Assembly (NCBI GenBank): GCA_023392475.1
Contig: JAEVZA010000071.1
Span: 1-5,138, forward strand
Origin: Actinomycetes bacterium
GTDB lineage: Bacteria > Actinomycetota > Acidimicrobiia > Acidimicrobiales > Microtrichaceae
Reading direction: 5' to 3'
Length of the DNA stretch: 5,138 nucleotides
Numbering within the stretch: position 1 is the first letter of the stretch; each line of letters starts with the position of its first letter. Below the pieces are notes generated by a model, which saw nothing but the letters and a program-made list of their open reading frames with translations, had not been told where the DNA came from and did not search any database. Below, piece by piece: positions 1-5,138 of the stretch. The translations under genes were made by a program, and so were the position numbers.

Positions 1-1
1 G

Positions 2-133
2 GTCACGACCGCACCCCGGGTGACCGCCCCGCCGACGACCCGGCCGCCGACCACCCGGCCGCCGACGCCGACGACGACCGTGGCGCCGGACCCGCCCGAC
101 ACCGACGTCCCGGCCTGCGCGCCGTCGTGCTGA
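2..133 (+). CDS. C-terminal end of an unidentified protein with a Thr/Pro-rich tail (5' truncated)
   Basis: The frame starting at base 2 is open from the window edge to a TGA at 131-133, giving 43 residues. They are dominated by Thr, Pro and Arg, include a doubled TRPPT unit, and end in PACAPSC. Codon third positions here are G or C in all but one codon. The frame that would extend apbE leftward has clearly more A/T third positions, so this frame is the better coding candidate. Such Thr/Pro-rich segments are typical disordered linkers or tails of exported or surface proteins in high-GC actinobacteria. The stop overlaps the apbE start by 7 nt, which suggests translational coupling. A plausible but unproven identity is a partner of ApbE, such as an FMN-binding or flavin-reductase-like membrane protein. 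No domain is visible in the part present, so the function is unknown. Confidence 0.6.
   Translation, partial: VTTAPRVTAPPTTRPPTTRPPTPTTTVAPDPPDTDVPACAPSC
38..67 (+). repeat. 15-bp tandem direct repeat (two copies) encoding TRPPT-TRPPT
   Basis: Bases 38-52 and 53-67 are two adjacent 15-bp units that differ only at the last base. In the frame of the left-edge partial gene each unit encodes TRPPT. The repeat keeps that frame, as expected for a low-complexity protein linker growing by slippage. It is unlikely to have a DNA-level function. Confidence 0.75.
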
Positions 134-1062
134 CCGCACCGGTGGGGACCGGCACCGGTTGGTGGGAGCGGCGCGGCCGGGCGATGGGCTGCGAGGTGCA
201 CCTGCTCGGCCACGGGGGCCCGCCCGACGCGCCCGACCGCGCGCTCGCGCAGGTGGCGGCGCTCGAGTCGTGCTGGAGCCGCTTCCGCGAGGACGGCGAC
301 CTGTGCGGGCTGAACCGGGACCCACGGTGGGAGGTGCCCGTCCGGCCCCGCCTGGCCGACGCGGTCGCACGAGCCGTGCTGGCGTGGGAGCTCACCGGTG
401 GCCGCTACGACCCCACTGTCCTCGACGCGGTCGAGGCGGCGGGCTACGACCGCGACTTCCGCGAGCTCGGCGACCGTGCCGTGGCGCCGACCAGCGGCGC
501 CGCGGTGCCCGGGGCCGGCCTCGTCGCCATCGACGGCGGCGTGGTGCACCGCCCGCCCGGCGTGCGGCTCGACCTGGGCGGCATCGGCAAGGGGCTCGCC
601 GCCGACGTCGTTGCCACCACGCTGGTGGACTCCGGGGTCGGCTCGGCGTGCGTCGCCATCGGTGGGGACGTCCGCGTGGCCGGCGCCGCGCCCGTCGGCG
701 GCTGGGTGGTCCCCGTGGTCGACCCGTTCGGACCGGGGCTGCGGCTGCTCGACGTGACGATCGACGGTGGCGCCATCGTGACCTCGTCGACCCGCGTCCG
801 GCGGTGGCAGACCACCGGCGGCGGCTGGGCGCACCACCTGATCGACCCCTCCACCGGACGACCGGCGGACACCGGGGTCGCGGCCGTGGTCGCCGTCGCC
901 GCCGAGGCGTGGTGGGCGGAGGTGGTGGCGAAGGCGGCGCTCGTCTCGGGGCTCGAGCGCGGCGCCGACCTGCTGCGCGACCTCGGCGTGGAGGCATGGA
1001 TCGTCGCCGACGACACCACGGTCCTCCGGGTGGAACCGGACCGCGTCAGCGCCGGACGATGA
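127..1062 (+). CDS. apbE: FAD:protein FMN transferase (ApbE family)
   Basis: This 311-residue protein should transfer FMN from FAD to a Thr/Ser of a target protein, an Mg2+-dependent covalent flavinylation. ApbE motifs appear in order: AMGCEVHL (19-26), an LESCWSRF...DLCGLNR block (46-64) matching the family's 'E..fSrf...S.l..lN' region, TGGRYDPTV (90-98), LDLGGIGKGLAAD (148-160), VAIGGDVRV (176-184), VTSSTRVRRW (218-227) and HHLIDPSTGRPA (236-247). The last segment normally carries a cation-binding ADALATA-like motif. Here it reads AEVVAKAA (264-271), a variant I believe occurs in actinobacterial members. No signal peptide or lipobox is visible, so it looks cytoplasmic, unlike the periplasmic lipoproteins of Gram-negatives. 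GTG 127 is chosen because it overlaps the upstream stop; no clear Shine-Dalgarno is seen, and ATG 184 would start inside the AMG motif. The upstream protein may be its substrate or redox partner. The gene end overlaps the convergent thiolase-like gene by 17 nt. Confidence 0.93.
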   Translation: MLTAPVGTGTGWWERRGRAMGCEVHLLGHGGPPDAPDRALAQVAALESCWSRFREDGDLCGLNRDPRWEVPVRPRLADAVARAVLAWELTGGRYDPTVLDAVEAAGYDRDFRELGDRAVAPTSGAAVPGAGLVAIDGGVVHRPPGVRLDLGGIGKGLAADVVATTLVDSGVGSACVAIGGDVRVAGAAPVGGWVVPVVDPFGPGLRLLDVTIDGGAIVTSSTRVRRWQTTGGGWAHHLIDPSTGRPADTGVAAVVAVAAEAWWAEVVAKAALVSGLERGADLLRDLGVEAWIVADDTTVLRVEPDRVSAGR

Positions 1063-2185
1063 CGACGGACGCGTTCGCCCCGCGCCCGATGGTGTGGGCG
1101 AGCCCGACGGCCGCCCCCTCCACCTGCCGCTCGCCCGCCCGCCCGCCCACCTGGCGCACGAGCTCGACCACCTGACCGAGCGCGGAGGCGCCGAGGGGCT
1201 CGCCCTTCGAGAGGAGCCCGCCCGAGGCGTTGACCGGTCGGGAGCCGCCGAGGTGCGCGGCCCCGTCGGCGAGCACGCCGGGTTGGCCGCCGGGAGCGCA
1301 CAGCCCGAGCTCGCCCCAGCTGAGCAGCTCGCGGGCCGCGTCGGTGTCCTGGCACTCGACGAGGTCGAGGTCGTCGGGGCCGAGGCCGGCCTGCTCGTAC
1401 GCGTCCTGCGCGGCCAGCGCGGTGGGCGGGGTGAGCGTGGCGTCGTCGATGCCGGCGAGCGGCGTCGACTCGTCCAGCACCGAGCCCGGCAGGTGGCTGC
1501 GCAGCGCCGCGGCGGCCAGCAGGGGCGCGCCGGGCGCGAGGTCGGCGCGCCGGAGGACCACCGCCGCGGCGCCCTCGTTCGGCGAGCACAGCATCCAGAG
1601 GTGCAGCGGCTCCGACACCACGCGGGACGCCAGCACCTCCTCGGCCGTGACGGCCGAGCGGAACATGGCGTCCGGGTTGTGCACGCCGTTCGCCCGGTTC
1701 TTCACGACCACCGCGGCGAGGTCGTCCTTCGTGAGGCCCTGCTCGCGCAGCAGGCGCTGGGCCCGGAGCGCGAAGTAGGCGGGCGTCGCCGACAACCCGG
1801 CCACCTCCATCCACGGCGCGAAGAAGGAGGAGCGGATCATCCCCTTCGGCATCTTCTCGACGCCGACCACGATCACGGTGTCGTACTGCCCGCCCCGGAT
1901 CGCCCCGGCCGCCAGCGCGAGCGCGGCGCCGCCCGACGCGCACCCCGCCTCCACGTCGACGATGGGGACCCCGGTGAGGGCGAGCGCGCCGAGCACGCGG
2001 TGCCCCGCGGCGACGCCGCCGTACGCCGTGGCGCAGAACGCGGCCTGGAAGTCGCCGCGACCGATCCCGGCCTCGGCCAGCGCGGCGCGGAGGGCGGCGA
2101 CGCCCATCTCGGTCGCCGTGAGGTCGCCGTGCCGCCCGAACGGGTGCAGGCCGACGCCGGCGATCGCCACGTCGGGGCCGGTCAC
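1046..2185 (-). CDS. SCP2/Ltp-type thiolase-like protein with altered catalytic motifs
   Basis: This 379-residue protein has the full thiolase fold layout. The nucleophile-loop motif EAGCASGGAA (79-88) carries Cys82, followed by VVGVEKM (106-112), CSPNEGAAAVV (200-210), ECQDTDAARELL (277-288), VNASGGLLSKGEPLGAS (318-334) and GLAHTIGRG (361-369). The ending with its AH motif instead of a CxG loop resembles SCP-x/SCP2 thiolases and actinobacterial 'lipid-transfer' (Ltp) thiolase-like proteins. Two catalytic motifs differ. The SCP2-thiolase HDCF motif is QDTD (279-282), and the GHP histidine is Glu329 (GEP). Ordinary thiolysis or Claisen condensation is therefore doubtful. Ltp2, a retro-aldolase that works with a DUF35 partner in steroid side-chain cleavage, is a relevant precedent. 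Start GTG 2185 overlaps the upstream DUF35 stop in a GTGA arrangement and has GGAG 7 nt upstream. An in-frame extension to 2443 would only read through the DUF35 gene. It is the last gene of the minus-strand operon. Confidence 0.9.
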   Translation of the reverse strand: MTGPDVAIAGVGLHPFGRHGDLTATEMGVAALRAALAEAGIGRGDFQAAFCATAYGGVAAGHRVLGALALTGVPIVDVEAGCASGGAALALAAGAIRGGQYDTVIVVGVEKMPKGMIRSSFFAPWMEVAGLSATPAYFALRAQRLLREQGLTKDDLAAVVVKNRANGVHNPDAMFRSAVTAEEVLASRVVSEPLHLWMLCSPNEGAAAVVLRRADLAPGAPLLAAAALRSHLPGSVLDESTPLAGIDDATLTPPTALAAQDAYEQAGLGPDDLDLVECQDTDAARELLSWGELGLCAPGGQPGVLADGAAHLGGSRPVNASGGLLSKGEPLGASALGQVVELVRQVGGRAGERQVEGAAVGLAHTIGRGANASVVIVRR

Positions 2186-2622
2186 GACGGTGCTCCGGTC
2201 GGGGGATCGGTGGCGGCGAACGCCCAGGTCAGGACGGTGCCCCCGTCGCCGTCGGCCACCGCCTCGGCGACCACCTCCACGGGGGTGCCGAACCACCGGT
2301 CGTCGCCGGCAGCTGCCTCGGGCACCCCCACCAGCCGGCCGATCACGCGCAGCGGTCCGGCGGGCGTGTCGAGCTCGGCCACGCCGAGGCCGTAGGGCGC
2401 CTCGCCCGTGTGGCCGGGCGGCGCCGCCGTCACCGTCGTCCACCCCCAGAGCCGGCCGGTGCGGGGCAGGTCGACGTCCTCGACGTCGTCCGCGCCGGTG
2501 TACGGGCAGACGGGGGAGCGCGGGAAGTGGTGGAGCCCGCTCGAACGCGATCGCCCGCCCAGCAGCGTGACGGCGCCGTCGTCGTCCACGCGGAACAACC
2601 CCTCGGTGACCAGCTCGGGCAC
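2182..2622 (-). CDS. DUF35/OB-fold protein with degenerate zinc ribbon, likely thiolase partner
   Basis: This 146-residue protein matches the DUF35 pattern of an N-terminal rubredoxin-like zinc ribbon followed by an OB-fold. The ribbon region (about 22-43) includes GLHHFP and CPYTG. The OB-fold region (about 55-140) includes GRLWGWTTV (57-65), APYGLGVAEL (75-84), LRVIGRLVGV (91-100) and TVLTWAF (129-135). DUF35 proteins commonly pair with SCP2-type thiolase-like enzymes as non-catalytic or CoA-binding subunits, as with ChsH2 and Ltp2. Direct adjacency and a 4-nt stop/start overlap with the thiolase-like gene support that role. The usual CxxCG...CPxCG ligands read S25, S28, C39 and T42, so only one cysteine remains and zinc binding is unlikely. 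Start GTG 2622 lies 3 nt after the ligase stop, with a GGAG at 2633-2636 spaced 10 nt away. It is not obviously a pseudogene, since the reading frame and OB-fold motifs are intact. Confidence 0.82.
   Translation of the reverse strand: MPELVTEGLFRVDDDGAVTLLGGRSRSSGLHHFPRSPVCPYTGADDVEDVDLPRTGRLWGWTTVTAAPPGHTGEAPYGLGVAELDTPAGPLRVIGRLVGVPEAAAGDDRWFGTPVEVVAEAVADGDGGTVLTWAFAATDPPTGAPS
2193..2196 (-). promoter_or_regulatory. Shine-Dalgarno (GGAG) that decides the thiolase-like start
   Basis: On the minus strand GGAG lies 7 nt before GTG 2185, inside the end of the DUF35 gene. Together with the GTGA stop/start overlap it fixes the thiolase-like start here rather than at a longer upstream frame. The overlap suggests coupled translation and roughly equal amounts of the two proteins. 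Confidence 0.6.
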
Positions 2623-2625
2623 GGC

Positions 2626-4140
2626 TCAGATGCTCCGTCCGGCGTCGGCCCAGGCGGCGGCCCGCAGCTGGCGCTTGAGCACCTTGCCGTTCGGGTCACG
2701 TGGCAGCCGGTCGACGACCTCGACGGTCGACGGGCACGACCACGGGTCGAGGTTGGCCCGGGTGAAGCGGACGAGCTCCTCCGGGTCGGTCGGCTCGCGC
2801 AGCTCCACGACCGCGTGCAGGTGCTCGCCGTCCCGCTCGTGGGGCACCCCGAACACCGCGCAGTCGACGACCGCGGGGTGGCGGTGGAGCACCTCCTCCA
2901 CCGAGCGCGGGTACACGTTCACGCCGCCCTTGATGACCATGTCCACGCGGCGATCGGTGAGGAACAGCCAACCGTCCTCGTCGAGGTGGCCGACGTCGCC
3001 GACGGTGAACGCGTCGTCGTGCCAGGCGCCCGCCGTCTTCCCCTCGTCGCCGTGGTAGTGGAACCGACCGTGCGCCGGGCGCACGTAGACGAGCCCGGTC
3101 TCACCGGGTCCCACCTGCTCGAGCGTGTCGGGCTCGAGGATGCGGATCTCGGTGCCCGGCCACGGCAGGCCCACGGTGCCCGGGCGGGCGGACCACTCGG
3201 CCGCGGAGACCCGCGTCGCGCCGCCCTCGCTCATCCCGTAGATCTCCCAGATCTCCGCCCCGGGCAGGGCCGCGATCATGCGCTCCTTGACCGTGCGCGG
3301 GCAGGGCGCGCCGGCGTGCAGGACGTGGCGCAGCGACCCGAGGTCGTAGGCCGCCCGCTCCTCCTCGGGGACCTCGAGGAACCGGATGAAGTGGGCCGGC
3401 GTCAGGAAGGTCGTGGTCACGCCCTGCTCCTGGACGGTGCGGCAGAACCCCCGCGCGTCCCACTCCGGCATCACCACGACGGTGCCGCCGACGAACAGCG
3501 TGAGGTTCGCGTAGCCCTGCGGACCGGCGTGGTACAGCGGCCCGGCGACGACGTGGACGTCCTCGGGCCCGTAGCCCCACAGCCCCGCCAGCATCGTCTG
3601 GGTCATGTCGAGCACCTCGGCGCTGGCGAGCGCGCCGTGCACGACGCCCTTCGGTCGGCCGGTGGTGCCGGAGGTGTAGACGACCGGCCAGCTCGTCGGC
3701 CACGTGGACGGCAGGTCCTCGTCGGCCGCCCCCGCGAGGGCTGACTCGTAGTCGGTTGCGTCGTCGGCGCCCGCGCCGACGAGCAGGACCGGGCAGCCGG
3801 GCGCCGCCGCGTCCACGACGTCGCGCAGGTCGGCGTGGGCCACGAGCACGCCGGCGCCCGAGTCGCCGAGGACGTGCGCGAGCTCGTCCGGCGCCAGGTG
3901 CCAGTTCACGGTCAGCGCCGCGCACTCGAGCTTCGCCGACGCCGCGAGGCACTCCACGAACTCGACCGAGTTCGGCAGCATGATCGCCAGCCGGTCGCCC
4001 GCCGAGAGGCCGAGGCCCCGCAGGACGGAGGCGAGCCGCGAGGCGCGGTGGTGCAGCTCCCGGTAGGTGCGGGCGTCGTCACCGCAGCGGACCGCGACGT
4101 GGTCCGGTCGATCGCGGAGGTTGTCGGCGTACCCGGCCAT
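2626..4140 (-). CDS. AMP-forming acyl-CoA synthetase (ANL superfamily, FadD-like)
   Basis: This 504-residue enzyme should activate a carboxylic acid with ATP to an acyl-adenylate and then to an acyl-CoA in the cytoplasm. The ANL motifs are complete: the phosphate-binding loop YTSGTTGRPKG (155-165), PLYHAGP (201-207), HAGAPCP (275-281), the adenine-binding YGMSE (301-305), GDVGHLDEDGW (381-391) with Asp382, the hinge region LTDRRVD (394-400), KGGVNVYP (404-411), and the C-terminal RDPNGKVLKRQLR (481-493) with the adenylation lysine Lys486. Length is normal for medium- or long-chain, aromatic or steroid acyl-CoA ligases, and the substrate cannot be inferred. ATG 4140 begins MAGYADNLRDRPDH, a natural N-terminus for the family. 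It is the first gene of the minus-strand operon and ends 3 nt before the DUF35 start. No Shine-Dalgarno is evident. The start lies 9 nt beyond a -10-like hexamer in the divergent palindrome, so the mRNA may be leaderless or nearly so. Confidence 0.95.
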   Translation of the reverse strand: MAGYADNLRDRPDHVAVRCGDDARTYRELHHRASRLASVLRGLGLSAGDRLAIMLPNSVEFVECLAASAKLECAALTVNWHLAPDELAHVLGDSGAGVLVAHADLRDVVDAAAPGCPVLLVGAGADDATDYESALAGAADEDLPSTWPTSWPVVYTSGTTGRPKGVVHGALASAEVLDMTQTMLAGLWGYGPEDVHVVAGPLYHAGPQGYANLTLFVGGTVVVMPEWDARGFCRTVQEQGVTTTFLTPAHFIRFLEVPEEERAAYDLGSLRHVLHAGAPCPRTVKERMIAALPGAEIWEIYGMSEGGATRVSAAEWSARPGTVGLPWPGTEIRILEPDTLEQVGPGETGLVYVRPAHGRFHYHGDEGKTAGAWHDDAFTVGDVGHLDEDGWLFLTDRRVDMVIKGGVNVYPRSVEEVLHRHPAVVDCAVFGVPHERDGEHLHAVVELREPTDPEELVRFTRANLDPWSCPSTVEVVDRLPRDPNGKVLKRQLRAAAWADAGRSI

Positions 4141-4167
4141 CGGAACCTGACGCTAGCGTCAGTCGCC
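4141..4167. promoter_or_regulatory. 27-bp bidirectional promoter region between divergent acyl-CoA genes
   Basis: The ligase starts leftward at 4140 and the CoA-transferase-like gene rightward at 4168, leaving 27 bp. Back-to-back TAGCGT hexamers (TANNNT, -10-like) read rightward at 4154-4159 and leftward at 4155-4150. They sit 8 nt and 9 nt before the respective start codons. That spacing fits transcription starting at or close to the start codons, a common leaderless arrangement in actinobacteria. The promoter call is inference from pattern and spacing. Confidence 0.5.
4147..4162. promoter_or_regulatory. Perfect 16-bp palindrome, probable repressor operator
   Basis: CTGACGCTAGCGTCAG is its own reverse complement, with no spacer, centred between 4154 and 4155. 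It contains the only CTAG I noticed in the window, a rare tetramer in DNA this GC-rich. Length and symmetry match operators of dimeric repressors such as the TetR family, which commonly control acyl-CoA catabolic genes and respond to acyl-CoA ligands. It covers both predicted -10 hexamers, so one bound dimer could silence both directions. No regulator gene lies in the window, so the cognate protein is unknown. Confidence 0.72.
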
Positions 4168-5138
4168 GTGGCCGGCCGCTCGAAGATCCAGTCCCTGGAC
4201 GACGCCGTGTCCCACGTGCGCGCCGGCGACCGGGTCCACGTGGTGTGCTCGCACACCCGGTGGTCGGCCGCGGTGCGGGCGCTCGTGCGCCGCTGGTGGG
4301 GCGAGGACCCGGGCTGGACGCTCGTCATGCTGTCGCTGTCGAGCCTCGGCACGCTGTTCTTCCGCGGCGGGCTCGTGCGGCGCGTCGAGACCGGCTACTC
4401 GGGTGACGTCTTCCCGAACTTCACGCCGAACCCCCGCTTCGGCGACGCCTACCTGTCGGGTCGGGTGGAGGTGGAGCACTGGTCGTTCCTCACCTTCGCG
4501 CAGCGGCTGGAGGCGGCGGCCCGGGGGCTGCCCGCGGTGACGACGTCCTCGGTCGGCGGCTCGTCGATGGCCGCGAACGAGGGCTACGCCGAGGTCGACT
4601 CGTCCTTCGGCACCGTCGGGCTGGTCGCCGCCGCGGCGCCCGACGTGACGATCCTCCACGGGGCGGTCGCGGACGCCGCCGGGAACGTCGCCGTGCACCC
4701 GCCGTACCTCGAGGGCATGTGGGGCGCGCTGGCGGCGCGACGGGGGGTCGTCGCGACCGTGGAGCACGTGGTCGACGACATCTCGCCCTGGCAGCACCTC
4801 GTGCAGGTGCCGGCCCACACCGTGCTCGCCGTGGCCGAGTGCCCGATGGGTGCGCACCCGGGTGGCCTCTACGGGACGTTCACGCCCGCGGAGCCGTACG
4901 GCGAGGACCTCGCGTTCTGGTCGGAGGTGCGCGACGCCTCCCGCCGGCCCGACGACGAGTTCGATGCCTGGATCCGGCGCTGGGTCCTCGAGCCGGCCGA
5001 CCAGCACGAGTACCTCGCCCGCCTCGGCGCCGACCGCGTCGCCGAGCTGCGGGGTCGGGCCGACCGGGCCTCGTGGCGGGCCGACGCCGTCGCGCACCCG
5101 CCCGACCTCGACGCTCCGGTCAACGACTGGGAGCGGGC
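4168..5138 (+). CDS. Family I CoA-transferase alpha-type subunit, IpdA-like (3' truncated)
   Basis: A frame opens at GTG 4168 and runs without a stop to the window end (323 complete codons). The product begins VAGRSKIQSLDDAVSHVRAGD, matching the 'LDDAV..lr.Gd' start of family I CoA-transferase alpha subunits such as IpdA. Other supporting segments are SAAVRALVRR (33-42), SSVGGSS (127-133), VADAAGNVAVHPPY (167-180), a VATVEHVV stretch (195-202) like the TEE/TVE motif of IpdA, and AECPMGAHPGGLYG (223-236) followed by YGEDLAFWSEV. IpdA works with IpdB in opening steroid rings C/D; other members transfer CoA between acids. The catalytic Glu of true transferases lies in the beta part, which is not present here. 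A beta subunit may follow, or be fused, since the frame is already longer than IpdA (about 290). It is expressed divergently from the ligase operon and probably co-regulated through the shared palindrome. No Shine-Dalgarno is visible. The substrate is unknown. Confidence 0.8.
   Translation, partial: MAGRSKIQSLDDAVSHVRAGDRVHVVCSHTRWSAAVRALVRRWWGEDPGWTLVMLSLSSLGTLFFRGGLVRRVETGYSGDVFPNFTPNPRFGDAYLSGRVEVEHWSFLTFAQRLEAAARGLPAVTTSSVGGSSMAANEGYAEVDSSFGTVGLVAAAAPDVTILHGAVADAAGNVAVHPPYLEGMWGALAARRGVVATVEHVVDDISPWQHLVQVPAHTVLAVAECPMGAHPGGLYGTFTPAEPYGEDLAFWSEVRDASRRPDDEFDAWIRRWVLEPADQHEYLARLGADRVAELRGRADRASWRADAVAHPPDLDAPVNDWER

Noticed and set aside
38..67. Start of a CRISPR or regulatory repeat array
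   Set aside because: There are only two adjacent 15-bp units with no spacers, and they fit a protein-level TRPPT repeat in frame.
1..126. Leftward extension of apbE in its own frame to the window edge
   Set aside because: The frame is open, but its third-position GC is clearly lower than that of the frame ending at 133, and ApbE homology begins only near residue 19.
1040..1100. Possible intrinsic terminator at the apbE/thiolase-like junction
   Set aside because: The region is coding on both strands and I saw no hairpin followed by a T-run in either direction.
444..1943. Long minus-strand open frame (499 codons) across apbE and the thiolase-like gene
   Set aside because: The product is Arg/Gly/Ala-rich low-complexity sequence with no domain, and it lies over two genes with strong family motifs. 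Long spurious frames are expected at this GC content.
1094..2395. Plus-strand open frame (433 codons) opposite the thiolase-like and DUF35 genes
   Set aside because: It is the antisense shadow of two well-supported genes. The composition is His/Arg/Gly-rich with no recognisable motif.
2186..2443. N-terminal extension of the thiolase-like protein to 2443
   Set aside because: The extension reads through the DUF35 gene in another frame and gives Arg/Gly-rich sequence. GTG 2185 has a Shine-Dalgarno, a GTGA overlap and begins right at the family's first strand (PDVAIAGVG).
2410..3744. Plus-strand open frame (444 codons) opposite the acyl-CoA ligase
   Set aside because: The ligase on the other strand has every ANL motif, and this frame has none and is rich in Arg, Gly and Val.
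4159..5097. Minus-strand open frame (312 codons) opposite the CoA-transferase-like gene
   Set aside because: The plus-strand frame from 4168 shows CoA-transferase alpha-subunit motifs. The minus frame is low-complexity and would also run into the shared promoter.

Overview
The window is a very GC-rich stretch of bacterial chromosome with almost no non-coding DNA. Codon third positions are nearly all G or C and GTG starts are common. Gene content (acyl-CoA ligase, DUF35 protein, SCP2-type thiolase-like protein, family I CoA-transferase subunit, compact ApbE) suits a high-GC actinobacterium. The Thr/Pro-rich protein tail at the left edge is compatible with Acidimicrobiia, but the class assignment is a guess. 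I saw no mobile element, RNA gene or CRISPR array.

Layout. At the left edge, plus strand, is the Thr/Pro-rich C-terminus of an unidentified protein (2-133). It overlaps by 7 nt the start of an ApbE-type FAD:protein FMN transferase (127-1062). A three-gene operon on the minus strand converges on apbE. Read in transcription order it encodes an AMP-forming acyl-CoA ligase (4140-2626), a DUF35/OB-fold protein (2622-2182) and a thiolase-like protein (2185-1046). The ligase and DUF35 genes are 3 nt apart, the DUF35 and thiolase genes overlap by 4 nt, and the thiolase stop lies 17 nt inside the end of apbE. On the right, diverging from the ligase, a family I CoA-transferase alpha-type protein starts at GTG 4168 and is still open at the window end.

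The two divergent acyl-CoA units are separated by only 27 bp. That gap holds a perfect 16-bp palindrome (4147-4162) whose two halves each contain a TANNNT-type -10 hexamer. It looks like a combined operator and bidirectional promoter driving (nearly) leaderless mRNAs, so ligase, DUF35, thiolase-like protein and CoA-transferase are probably co-regulated.

How the genes may work together. The ligase would activate a carboxylic acid to its CoA thioester. The thiolase-like/DUF35 pair would act on a CoA-bound intermediate, as in the known Ltp2/DUF35 aldolase of actinobacterial steroid side-chain degradation. The CoA-transferase-fold protein would move CoA or, as in IpdAB, hydrolyse a CoA-activated ring. 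The substrate cannot be read from the sequence. The most unusual feature is that the thiolase-like protein keeps its nucleophilic Cys82 but lacks the usual HDCF and GHP motifs, and its DUF35 partner has lost three of four zinc-ribbon cysteines. The pair is therefore unlikely to be an ordinary thiolase. The ApbE unit on the left appears to be a separate flavinylation locus.
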